From the NCBI GenBank assembly GCA_002362735.1, contig DEUU01000230.1, positions 734 to 6,652 on the forward strand: DNA of 5,919 nucleotides, in the 5' to 3' direction. Position 1 is the first letter of the stretch. The number at the start of each line of letters is the position of its first letter. Both the position numbers and the translations under genes were made by a program. The notes beneath the pieces are model-generated. The model was given only the letters and a program-made list of their open reading frames with translations, searched no databases and was not told the DNA's origin. The DNA comes from Dehalococcoidia bacterium UBA3254 (GTDB taxonomy: Bacteria > Chloroflexota > Dehalococcoidia > Dehalococcoidales > UBA3254). Of the stretch, positions 1 through 5,317 are shown piece by piece.

Positions 1-413
1 ATTCTTTGCCCATTGTAGAGCTCGTCGCTCATGAAATCCATACTCCAACTCTCATTAGGATGGTTAGCTGTAATTCGTACCATTCGCCGACTGCCGGTCA
101 CATGGCGGTGATGTCTTTTAGGCCGCATCATTAATCCCTCCTGCTTATATAGCCGGTAAACCCGTTTATGATTGACCTGCCAGCCTTCTCTTTGTAACTG
201 GATATGAATTCTTCGATACCCGTAACTAACACGAGACTGAGCAATATCTCGGATTCTTATCTTTAAAGCTGCCTGATCTTCTGCGATGCTGCGGTAATAG
301 TAGGTCGAACGCTGGCACTCCAGGACACGGCAAGCCCGGTGGATACTCACCCCATAACATACCTGCAGGATTCGACTCTCAGTCCGCAGTTGAGCAGGCT
401 TTAGCCTTTTTTT
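1..413 (-). CDS. IS3-family transposase OrfB (DDE integrase), 3' part missing from the window
   Basis: The catalytic part of the transposase. It reads in the -1 frame relative to orfA from the A7 run leftwards: about 135 codons are visible before the window edge. It contains the HTH_21-like region (VSIHRACRVLECQRSTYYYR, then SYGYRRIHIQLQREGW and RVYRLYKQEGL) and the beginning of the rve integrase core, NESWSMDFMSDEL. The Asp of MDF (codon 36-38) is the first residue of the DDE triad. The other two acidic residues lie outside. The frame is closed by a TAA at 438-440 and has no convincing ATG or ribosome binding site before MMRPKRH well inside the domain, so it should be made as an OrfAB fusion. 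Whether the gene is intact beyond base 1 is unknown. Confidence 0.92.
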
Positions 414-667
414 CTTAAGACATCCTGGAGCATCTGTTTATCTAGACTGAGATCAGCTACCAATTGTTTCAGTTTCCGATTCTCTTCTTCCAGGATCTTC
501 AGCTTTCTAACCTCAGCCACACCCATGCCCAGGTATTTTTTCTTCCATCGGTAAAAGGTTTGCTCCGATACGCCCATCTTGCGGCACACTTCTTCTACCG
601 GAGTACCTGATTCAGCTTGCCTGAGTGCAAAGGCTATTTGCTCGGCTGTAAATTGCGATTTCTTCAT
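401..667 (-). CDS. IS3-family transposase OrfA (HTH protein)
   Basis: An 88-aa DNA-binding subunit of the transposase that recognises the terminal repeats and is fused to OrfB by frameshifting. Residues about 6-46 form an HTH_Tnp_1-type helix-turn-helix, with FTAEQIAFALRQAESGTPVEEVC and then GVSEQTFYRWKKKY. Residues about 54-82 are a leucine-zipper coiled coil rich in L, E and K (KILEEENRKLKQLV), used for multimerisation in this family. An alternative upstream ATG at 685 gives 94 aa. The ATG at 667 is preferred because AAAGGAG (675-681) lies about 7 nt before it, and because family members start with MKKSxFT. The ORF stops at 401 just past an A7G slippery run. IS3-family identity is certain; the subgroup is not assigned. 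Confidence 0.93.
   Translation of the reverse strand: MKKSQFTAEQIAFALRQAESGTPVEEVCRKMGVSEQTFYRWKKKYLGMGVAEVRKLKILEEENRKLKQLVADLSLDKQMLQDVLRKKG
407..413 (-). promoter_or_regulatory. Programmed -1 frameshift site, A7G
   Basis: On the minus strand the end of orfA reads AGA AAA AAA GGC TAA. Seven A residues followed by G give an A-AAA-AAA slippery heptamer in the zero frame. Slipping back one base yields AAA AAA AGG CTA and enters orfB. This is the standard way IS3 elements make the OrfAB transposase. Confidence 0.8.
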
Positions 668-720
668 GTTTTGGCTCCTTTTCACGATATTTTAGCATTT
701 TCAAAAATCGCAGTATTTCT

Positions 721-745
721 TGTCCAGTTTTTAGGGGGCGGAACA
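721..745 (-). repeat. Left terminal inverted repeat of the IS
   Basis: Minus-strand sequence from 745 to 721 begins TGTTCCGCCCCC and ends CTGGACA, matching the usual look of IS3-group terminal repeats. Its partner at the other end lies outside the window, so the assignment rests on resemblance and on its place just upstream of orfA. Confidence 0.75.
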
Positions 746-755
746 TCATCGTATT

Positions 756-785
756 TTGTTAATCTCTGGCGAATATTATAATATT
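756..785 (+). promoter_or_regulatory. Putative promoter and overlapping palindrome for the selenoprotein gene
   Basis: A perfect TATAAT (777-782) lies inside a perfect 14-bp palindrome, AATATTATAATATT (772-785). A TTGTTA (756-761) upstream gives only a 15-nt spacer, so the -35 assignment is weak. An AT-only palindrome over a -10 box resembles an operator, for example of the Fur/PerR kind, but it does not match a known consensus precisely. The IS end lies immediately upstream and may have replaced the original upstream control sequence. Confidence 0.4.
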
Positions 786-836
786 AATGCAAAACACTTA
801 AGGTTACCGTATTAAAATTGCTAAAGGAGGGGAAAA

Positions 837-1187
837 ATGGCCAGAAAAGTCGATTTTTATTGTTGGGCAAGCTGAAATACCTGCCGGAAAACGAAAGAGT
901 TTCTTTCGCAGAAGAAAATCGAGTTCAGTGAGCGTGATTTTTTCAAGAACAAGTTCAACCGACAAGAAATAGCCGAACTGCTGCAGGGACGCCCTGTCAG
1001 CGAAATGTTTAATCCCCGAAGCCCGAGTGTTAAAAATATGGGACTCGATCTAGCAAAGCTCAGTAATGATAGGCTGATTGATTTGATGCTGCAGGAGCCC
1101 AGGCTGGTACGCCGGCCAGTGGTTCGGATTGATGATAAGGTTTATTTTGGAGCTGACAGCAAAGTTCTGGAAAAGCTGCTGATCTAG
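837..1187 (+). CDS. Selenocysteine-containing Spx/ArsC-family protein (UxxC motif; TGA at 873-875 read as Sec)
   Basis: Reading through one TGA gives 116 aa that align end to end with the Spx/MgsR/ArsC-like thioredoxin-fold family (about 115-130 aa). Tyr8 is followed five residues later by Sec13 in S-U-N-T-C-R-K-T-K-E-F-L, corresponding to Spx YTSPS-CTSCRKARAWL. Sec therefore replaces exactly the first cysteine of the CxxC site, and Cys16 is the second. The C-terminal part EPRLVRRPVV, then YFGAD, matches the family's LLRRPI block. Cys9 is an additional cysteine. AAAGGAGG (823-830) lies 6 nt before the ATG. A bSECIS-like hairpin follows the TGA. The coding sequence is intact on both sides of the TGA, which argues against decay. 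The role is inferred: a thiol/selenol reductase (arsenate-reductase-like) or an Spx-type redox regulator. A naive call would be a 60-aa ORF starting at 1005. Confidence 0.85.
881..911 (+). promoter_or_regulatory. Bacterial SECIS-like stem-loop
   Basis: CGAAAG (892-897) pairs perfectly with CTTTCG (903-908) around the 5-nt loop AGTTT (898-902), 22 nt after the TGA. A short lower helix, CTG (881-883) with CAG (909-911), can form with an unpaired 5' stretch between. Bacterial SECIS elements are known to lie within the reading frame just after the UGA, with a small apical loop carrying a G at its first or second position. Here G is the second loop base. SelB binding is inferred. Confidence 0.72.
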
Positions 1188-1247
1188 CAGGTAATTCTTA
1201 ACAATTAATTAAAAAAATTTCTAAGGTCAGAATGCTAATTATTTTTC

Positions 1248-1287
1248 AACAGTACTGTTTCATAAAGAACTATACTAATGTAATAAT
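1248..1287 (+). promoter_or_regulatory. Palindrome AACAGTACTGTT with adjoining promoter-like sequence
   Basis: AACAGTACTGTT (1248-1259) is a perfect 12-bp palindrome. It abuts TTCATA (1259-1264), which is followed after 17 nt by AATAAT (1282-1287). The arrangement suggests an operator over a -35 box. The promoter would serve the short ORF at 1339 and/or the bacterioferritin gene. No regulator is identified. Confidence 0.35.
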
Positions 1288-1338
1288 TTATAGATGTATT
1301 TAAATGAATATTTTGAATCAATTAAGGGAAGCGGTACA

Positions 1339-1410
1339 ATGGTCACAGAAAAAACTAATTTAGCTAACCTTGTACTGTATGCGAGACCTTTTTTCCCCGT
1401 AATATCGTGA
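1339..1410 (+). pseudogene. Possible remnant or tiny ORF, glutaredoxin-like N-terminus
   Basis: ATG with an AAGGGA-like site about 9 nt upstream opens a 23-codon frame, MVTEKTNLANLVLYARPFFP followed by VIS, ending at TGA 1408-1410. The next in-frame stop is TAG 1429-1431. NLVLYARPF.P recalls the first strand and active-site entry of glutaredoxins (LxLYxRPxCPxC), but the cysteines are absent and the frame ends at once. It may be a decayed glutaredoxin start, a short leader peptide or chance. No SECIS-like hairpin with a suitable loop follows the TGA. Confidence 0.2.
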
Positions 1411-1420
1411 ATTCAGGTTC

Positions 1421-1448
1421 TTGCTTTATAGATAAGCTGGTATATCAT
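1421..1448 (+). promoter_or_regulatory. Possible bacterioferritin promoter
   Basis: TTGCTT (1421-1426), a 16-nt spacer and TATCAT (1443-1448) lie about 30 nt before the ribosome binding site of the bacterioferritin gene. The -10 matches five of six consensus bases and the -35 only three, so this is a weak prediction. Confidence 0.3.
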
Positions 1449-1489
1449 TATCCTTAGGAAGCAGAAATAAGAATAAACAGGAGTGAATG

Positions 1490-1957
1490 ATGAAAGGGGA
1501 TCAGAAAATCATCGAGACATTAAATTCTTTATTAGCCCGTGAGTTAACGGTAGTCAGCCAATATATGGTTCATGCTGAGATATGTGATAACTGGGGCTAT
1601 GATAAGCTTCATGAATCAATTCAGAAGCGAGCTATTACCGAAATGAAGCATGCTGAGTTGCTCATTGGACGTATAATATTTCTCGAAGGTATTCCAATAG
1701 TCAGCGAACTGGAGAAGATGCATATCGGGTCAGATGTACCCAAGATGTTTGCTAACGACCATGAGGCCGAACTAGATGCTGTTAAGCGATATAATGAAGG
1801 TATTCTAGTATGTGGTGATGCTAAAGACTTTGCTACTCGGGAAATTCTTGAGCATATCCTGAACGAAGAAGATGACCACGTCGACAGTATTGAAGAAGTT
1901 CAGGATCAAATAGCCCAAATGGGATTACAGGTGTTTCTATCGACCAGGGTCAAATAA
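1490..1957 (+). CDS. bfr: Bacterioferritin
   Basis: A cytoplasmic iron-storage protein that oxidises Fe(II) at a di-iron centre and stores it as ferric mineral in a 24-subunit shell. Numbered from the ATG at 1490 (155 aa), the ligands fall where they do in E. coli Bfr: Glu18 (LLAREL), Glu51 and His54 (TEMKHAE), Glu94 (HEAELD), Glu127 and His130 (NEEDDHVD). Met52, the heme axial ligand, is present in EMKHA, so heme binding is expected. GRIIFLEGIP and IGSDV are further family blocks, and the protein ends with the usual MGLQxFL helix. An ATG at 1487 lies only 3 nt from the GGAG at 1480-1483, while 1490 gives 6 nt and the canonical numbering. The gene stands alone with about 165 nt after it. The neighbouring redox selenoprotein suggests an oxidative-stress or iron context. 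Identity is firm. Confidence 0.95.
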   Translation: MKGDQKIIETLNSLLARELTVVSQYMVHAEICDNWGYDKLHESIQKRAITEMKHAELLIGRIIFLEGIPIVSELEKMHIGSDVPKMFANDHEAELDAVKRYNEGILVCGDAKDFATREILEHILNEEDDHVDSIEEVQDQIAQMGLQVFLSTRVK

Positions 1958-2063
1958 ATTAGCAATAACCTAGATTGAAAATAATGATCCACCCCATGAG
2001 CGATACCAATTCTCATGTTGTAGCCATGTTTAAAATAGCATTGCTCTGCTTCCCGAAAAGTGG

Positions 2064-2092
2064 TTCAAAAAATACTGATTTTTCAATAAAAT
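2064..2092 (+). promoter_or_regulatory. Promoter for the 71-aa protein gene
   Basis: TTCAAA (2064-2069), a 17-nt spacer and TAAAAT (2087-2092) form a good sigma-70/sigma-A-like pair about 30 nt before ATG 2123. The match is four of six and five of six bases. Confidence 0.5.
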
Positions 2093-2122
2093 ATTAAAGT
2101 CAAAATAATTGGAGGAAGGTCA

Positions 2123-2338
2123 ATGTCCAAAAAGAAAAAAACTATGGTAAAAGTAGAAGATATCGATACTATGTTAGATGAAATGAAAATACCTGAGGGC
2201 AAAGCCAGAGACGCGGCCAAAACATATTGCAATGCTAAAGTGAATAGTGCTGAAGGAAAATGTGTTTCTGCTGATGACCTGTCGCTACTGGCACATGGGT
2301 ATTACGATGGGTATGATGAGTCGCTTAGAGGCGGCTAA
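2123..2338 (+). CDS. Small protein of unknown family (71 aa, two cysteines)
   Basis: I do not recognise this protein. It starts with a lysine-rich, probably disordered tail (MSKKKKTMVKVEDID), followed by a predicted helical body: DTMLDEMKIPEGKARDAAKTY, and then SADDLSLLAHGYYDGYDESL. Cys36 and Cys47 lie 11 residues apart (TYCNAKVNSAEGKC) and could form a disulfide or help bind metal. There is no signal peptide or membrane segment. It looks like a real gene: GGAGG (2111-2115) lies 7 nt before the ATG, a promoter-like pair lies just upstream, and the composition is balanced and acidic. It is followed by a decayed reading frame that may once have been its operon partner. No function is proposed. 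Confidence 0.72.
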   Translation: MSKKKKTMVKVEDIDTMLDEMKIPEGKARDAAKTYCNAKVNSAEGKCVSADDLSLLAHGYYDGYDESLRGG

Positions 2339-2349
2339 AATAATACCAT

Positions 2350-2657
2350 ATGGAGGGAGATAAGATAGCAATCAAAGGCTCTAATATGCCAATGATATCG
2401 AGAAAAAGGTGCAAGCTAAAGGGGTCAAAGTTGGAATAGCCTTTCACAAAGAGTGAGTTAACTGTAACACAATTGTTTAAGATTGTTCCGGACTAAGTAA
2501 TATAATAGCATTCACAGTATCTGATGATAAAGATAAATTGCCCGCTGGTGTCATGGAAAGGGATACATTGGTAATCGAAGGTGAAAGCATCCGGATTGAT
2601 GCCGGCGGTACTGCTGAAAGGAAAAAGGCTATTCGGAATTTAATCGACCAAATCTGA
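2350..2657 (+). pseudogene. Decayed protein-coding gene of unknown family
   Basis: Protein-like sequence survives in two frames. GGAGGG (2352-2357) precedes ATA GCA ATC AAA GGC TCT AAT (2365 on), which looks like a lost ATG start (ATA). The frame then shifts to NDIEKKVQAKGVKVGIAFHKE, a TGA (2454-2456), VNCNTIV, a TAA (2478-2480), and DCSGLSNIIAFTVSDDKDKL through a tail ending NLIDQI and TGA at 2655-2657. Original length was about 95-100 aa. Cysteines in VNC and DCSG may have been functional. The lesions fit G-to-A or C-to-T changes plus one indel. The TGA is not supported as selenocysteine: it is followed at once by a TAA and has no suitable hairpin. An antisense ORF across the same bases looks like a shadow. 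Family unknown. Confidence 0.55.
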
Positions 2658-3029
2658 AATAAGCCTCTCAGAAATGAACTGCATTTTTTAGAGAAGCTAT
2701 AGCTGAAATTGTTTTGAATGCAATTAACAAGAATTCGCAAAGCAATAATCATTAAGGAATAAAACAAATTGGAATGAAACCCAGATTGAAAAGGATCTCA
2801 GAGATGGATACAGCCGAGTTAGGAGATTGCCATTGCGTGTTTCTTGGCTCCCCACCTGGCAAGATAAGAAAAAATCGTTTTGAAAAAAACTTCAATTGAA
2901 GTATTAGATCTGATCGAAGGCCCTCATCTCCACTTCACCATTGTTTTTAGTATTTTCGCAATTTTAGAGTCTATTGCACTCTTAATAATAAAAATAATGC
3001 GATGCTATAAATATCAGTTTATTTCCGCT
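2658..3029. other. Intergenic stretch with small coding-like fragments
   Basis: No complete recognisable gene is seen. Two fragments look faintly coding on the plus strand. A 25-codon frame (2678-2755) reads FFREAIAEIVLNAINKN and lacks a start. A 41-codon ORF (2774-2899) begins at ATG and is listed separately. AAATG-AACTG-CATTT (2672-2686) followed by TTT is a weak terminator-like hairpin after the pseudogene. AGAGT (2966-2970) and ACTCT (2978-2982) form a 5-bp hairpin in the downstream region of the dehydrogenase gene, without a convincing T-run. Confidence 0.4.
2774..2899 (+). CDS. Doubtful 41-aa ORF with a C-H-C cluster
   Basis: It reads MKPRLKRISEMDTAEL, then GDCHCVFLGSPPGKIRKNR, and ends FEKNFN. 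The CHC cluster and SPPGK are its only notable parts. No well-placed ribosome binding site precedes it (AAGGA is about 15 nt away). It could be a fragment of a larger gene or chance; I do not recognise it. Confidence 0.2.
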   Translation: MKPRLKRISEMDTAELGDCHCVFLGSPPGKIRKNRFEKNFN

Positions 3030-4052
3030 CTATTTTTTGCCCCACTTCTCCAGCCATTTCTTACGCACTTGGGGATTAGCCGCGCAATTAGGCCACTCCC
3101 CATTTAAAGCTTTTACCACCTGGATCATTGGCCGAGAAAAGAGGTCCGGATCGGCAGAGACCGAATAGCCAGCTGTGTGACCGGTAAGTATAACGTTATC
3201 CATCTTAAGTAATGGATTGTCAGCGGCAATAGGCTCTTCCGCGGTTACATCCAGTCCGGCGCCAGCGATCAGCCCCTGTTGCAATGCATGGATCAACGCC
3301 GACTGGTCGACACACCCGCCTCTCGCCGTGTTGATAAAATAACAGGTTGGCTTCATTTTCTTGAATTCTTCGCTGCCAATCATATTATGAGTTTCTTCCG
3401 TAAGAATAGTATGGAGGCTTATGAAATCTGATTCCTTAATAAGTGTATCCAGGTCAACCGGTTTAACCCCGCGGCTTTCCATTACTCCCGGAAGCACATA
3501 AGGATCGTAGGCAACTACCCTCATTCCCAAACCTCGGGCTTTTAATGCCGCAGCTGTGCCAATTCTTCCTAAGCCGATTATTCCAAGCGTCTGATCACGC
3601 ATCCTGAAGATGGGCCGGACTATCTCCTTAACAGCCCCCATGTTTAATACGCCGGATAATCGCTTTGTCCTCACCATATTATCCAGCCTGAAGAGTTTAT
3701 GCCCTAAAGCAAACATGAAAGCTATCGCCCGGCCGGAAACTTCGTCTAGTCCGTAATCCGGTACGTTTGTAATTGCTATCCCGTATTCGGTGGCTGCTTC
3801 CAGGTCAGCCTGATCGAGCCCAATACCACTGCTGGCTATAATACGGCACTTGGTTAAAGTGCCGAGCACACGCCTGGTGAACGGCTGGAACGTAGCCGTA
3901 CCCAGAACTGCATCGGCGTCTTTCAGATTAGAAATAAGCTCGTCTTCTGTCTTCCAGTGCCCGCTGATAAAAACGGCGTCCATATTTTTTAGTAACCCTG
4001 CGTAGTTATCAAAACCAGGAATAATAAATGATTCTACAACCTTAAAAGTCAT
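3030..4052 (-). CDS. D-isomer-specific 2-hydroxyacid dehydrogenase (NAD-dependent), substrate unknown
   Basis: A 340-aa cytoplasmic oxidoreductase that interconverts a D-2-hydroxyacid and a 2-oxoacid with NAD(H). The N-terminal substrate domain (about 1-105) carries IIASSGIGLDQADLEAA and ITNVPDYGLDEVSGRAIAFM. The Rossmann domain has GLGRIGTAAALKARGLGM with GxGxxG at 160-165, and Asp183 in AYDPY points to NAD preference. The catalytic triad is intact: Arg244 (NTARGG), Glu273 (DVTAEEP) and His292 (LTGHTAGYS). The usual P before this His is G here. Length is normal for the stand-alone family; there is no ACT domain as in longer SerA proteins. It resembles phosphoglycerate-dehydrogenase-like members, but the substrate cannot be read. 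AAGGAG (4059-4064) lies 6 nt before the ATG. It is followed downstream by decayed sequence and stands about 260 bp from the next minus-strand gene. Confidence 0.93.
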   Translation of the reverse strand: MTFKVVESFIIPGFDNYAGLLKNMDAVFISGHWKTEDELISNLKDADAVLGTATFQPFTRRVLGTLTKCRIIASSGIGLDQADLEAATEYGIAITNVPDYGLDEVSGRAIAFMFALGHKLFRLDNMVRTKRLSGVLNMGAVKEIVRPIFRMRDQTLGIIGLGRIGTAAALKARGLGMRVVAYDPYVLPGVMESRGVKPVDLDTLIKESDFISLHTILTEETHNMIGSEEFKKMKPTCYFINTARGGCVDQSALIHALQQGLIAGAGLDVTAEEPIAADNPLLKMDNVILTGHTAGYSVSADPDLFSRPMIQVVKALNGEWPNCAANPQVRKKWLEKWGKK

Positions 4053-4315
4053 TTTCTTCTCCTTAAACTATCATTATGTTAATATTTTTATTTCTTAAGT
4101 TTTACGATCGTTTTTAATGAAATCCCAATAATTATGTGTTAGTCACCCTAAACATTATTTCGACTTCGCCTTAAAAAGGCAAGCTACCTAGTGATATAGA
4201 AACACAATAGGATCTATAGCTGGGCACAACAACTCAGGAATCAGGTATTGACTGCCATTCTCCTATTCTTTTAAAGGGAATATTGAAACTATGGCTGAAT
4301 CATAAATGTCATTTT
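4053..4315. other. Intergenic region between the two minus-strand oxidoreductase genes
   Basis: No gene is found. GCCTT-AAA-AAGGC (4168-4180) is a short perfect hairpin without a T-run on either side, so it is at most a weak transcription pause or part of a regulatory site. An ACGATCGT palindrome lies near 4100, within the leader region of the dehydrogenase. Neither a strong terminator after the upstream reductase gene nor a convincing promoter was found, so read-through is possible. Confidence 0.4.
4059..4064 (-). promoter_or_regulatory. Ribosome binding site of the dehydrogenase
   Basis: AAGGAG on the minus strand with a 6-nt spacer to ATG 4052 fixes this start. No other nearby start codon is better placed. 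Confidence 0.75.
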
Positions 4316-5281
4316 TTATCCGATAGTTATGACAACATTCCCTTTTTTGGGCCCGTTTTCAATGTATCGGAGGGCTTCTGCTATTTGTTCTAAAGGAAAC
4401 ACCCGATCAATCACCGGCTTTAGTGTTCCTTCCTCAACTAGTTCTTCGAGGAAAGCCAGATCTTTAGCCTTTTGGTGAGCTAACCTTAAACCCATGGGCC
4501 TAAAAACGCCTTTCTTTCTGCTGGCAATTGAGGTCCATAACATTTGAAGTAATTCTCTCGGCCAGGGGACTGTCGTCAGATATCGACCGTGTTTCGTTAA
4601 CAACTTTTCACAGGAAGCAAAAGAATATTTAGCCGGAGTATCGAAAATAACATCGTATGTCTGCCCGCTTTTGGTGAAATCCTCCTGGGTATAATCAATG
4701 ACTTGAGAAGCACCCAGGGACTTTACCAGTTCTATACCGGCAGAGCCGCAGACCCCAGTGATTTCCGCACCGAAATATCTGGCAAGTTGAACCGCGTAGG
4801 TACCGATACTTCCAGAGGCACCAATTATGAGGACTCTGTTTCCCTTTCGGATATGACTGGCTTCTCTAAGAAAAGGCAAGGCAGTTATTCCCCCATAAAT
4901 AAGAATAGCGGCTTCTTCGTAGTTCATGTTGGTCGGTTTTATAGCTCTGACCTTTTTTTCCTGCATACATTTATATTCTGCGTAAGCCCCGGTGCTCCAA
5001 ACATCTCCCCCAAATACCCGGTCACCTTTCTTAAACCGTTTGACGTCTTTACCAGCGTCCTCGACTTCTCCGGCTAAATAATAGCCTAATATCACTTTTT
5101 TACGAGGTCTCCCGGAGCCCGCAAAGTTTCCTGTGGAACAACGAAACCTCGTATCTATCGCGGTTACGGCTGCAGCATGGATCTTGATCAAGACCTCATT
5201 ATTCAGAGGGATTGGTTTAGCCACATCTTCCAGTTTAATGACTTCTGGCGGTCCAAATTCGGTAGATACAGCTGCTTTCAT
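4316..5281 (-). CDS. Zinc-free medium-chain (MDR) NAD(P)-dependent reductase, quinone-oxidoreductase-like
   Basis: A cytoplasmic oxidoreductase of the MDR superfamily, quinone oxidoreductase/enoyl-reductase-like branch; the substrate is unknown. From the ATG at 5281 it is 321 aa. The N-terminal GroES-like domain has MKAAVSTEFGPPEVIKLEDV, EVLIKIHAAAVTAIDTRFR and the GDRVFG turn. The Rossmann domain has VLIIGASGSIGTYAVQLARY (the ASGxxG form typical of NADPH-linked members), and the C-terminus has RVFPLEQIAEALRYIENG and GNVVITIG. The cysteine cluster for structural zinc and the usual catalytic-zinc ligands are absent, so it acts without zinc. An upstream GTG at 5290 gives 324 aa. The ATG at 5281 is preferred because AAGGTG (5288-5293) lies 6 nt before it and the family starts MKAAV. 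No partner gene is evident. Confidence 0.93.
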   Translation of the reverse strand: MKAAVSTEFGPPEVIKLEDVAKPIPLNNEVLIKIHAAAVTAIDTRFRCSTGNFAGSGRPRKKVILGYYLAGEVEDAGKDVKRFKKGDRVFGGDVWSTGAYAEYKCMQEKKVRAIKPTNMNYEEAAILIYGGITALPFLREASHIRKGNRVLIIGASGSIGTYAVQLARYFGAEITGVCGSAGIELVKSLGASQVIDYTQEDFTKSGQTYDVIFDTPAKYSFASCEKLLTKHGRYLTTVPWPRELLQMLWTSIASRKKGVFRPMGLRLAHQKAKDLAFLEELVEEGTLKPVIDRVFPLEQIAEALRYIENGPKKGNVVITIG

Positions 5282-5317
5282 AATATTCACCTTATACGAA
5301 TATTTGATGCAATTATA
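5282..5317 (-). promoter_or_regulatory. Promoter -10 box and ribosome-site hairpin of the MDR gene
   Basis: On the minus strand a perfect TATAAT (5312-5317) lies about 30 nt before ATG 5281; no good -35 is seen at 16-18 nt. Between them GAATATT and AATATTC (plus-strand 5298-5304 and 5282-5288) form a 7-bp inverted repeat around 9 nt holding AAGG of the ribosome binding site. It may be a weak RNA hairpin or an operator. Confidence 0.4.

Larger units (their letters stand above)
1..748 (-). mobile_element. IS3-family insertion sequence, partial (left end present, right end outside the window)
   Basis: The element has the IS3 plan: a short HTH orfA followed by a DDE-integrase orfB in the -1 frame, with a terminal inverted repeat just upstream of orfA. 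On the minus strand the end reads TGTTCCGCCCCC, continues through an A-rich stretch and closes with CTGGACA (745 down to 721). This is the typical IS3-type tip beginning with TG. The exact boundary could be 745 (TGTTCC) or 748 (TGATGTTCC). The other end and the target duplication lie beyond base 1, so the boundary cannot be confirmed here. The element sits about 90 bp upstream of the selenoprotein start and only about 8-11 bp from its putative -35 box. Confidence 0.9.
1188..1486 (+). other. AT-rich intergenic region between the selenoprotein and bacterioferritin genes
   Basis: No full gene is seen on either strand. The region contains a 12-bp palindrome (1248-1259), two promoter-like hexamer pairs and a 23-codon ORF at 1339-1410, which are listed separately. 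No GC-rich terminator hairpin is visible after the selenoprotein gene. Confidence 0.6.

Noticed and set aside
1005..1187. Separate 60-aa gene
   Set aside because: It is only the C-terminal part of the 116-aa Sec protein beginning at 837; the internal ATG has no ribosome binding site and would remove the active site.
2454..2456. Second selenocysteine codon (TGA before VNC, another UxxC-like pattern)
   Set aside because: A TAA follows eight codons later in the same frame, no SECIS-like hairpin lies at the right distance, and the start codon and frame are also broken; decay explains it better.
2477..2767. Minus-strand 96-aa ORF
   Set aside because: Its composition looks like an antisense shadow (S/L/I-rich, no domain), with no good ribosome binding site, and it lies over the plus-strand pseudogene.
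2880..3107. Plus-strand 75-aa ORF with a hydrophobic stretch
   Set aside because: It overlaps the 3' end of the well-supported dehydrogenase on the other strand and lacks a ribosome binding site; its TTG/ATG context is poor.
4168..4180. Intrinsic terminator GCCTT-AAA-AAGGC
   Set aside because: Stem of only 5 bp and no T-run on either strand.
4703..5077. Plus-strand 124-aa ORF
   Set aside because: It lies entirely antisense within the MDR gene, and its low-complexity S/T-rich sequence has no domain.
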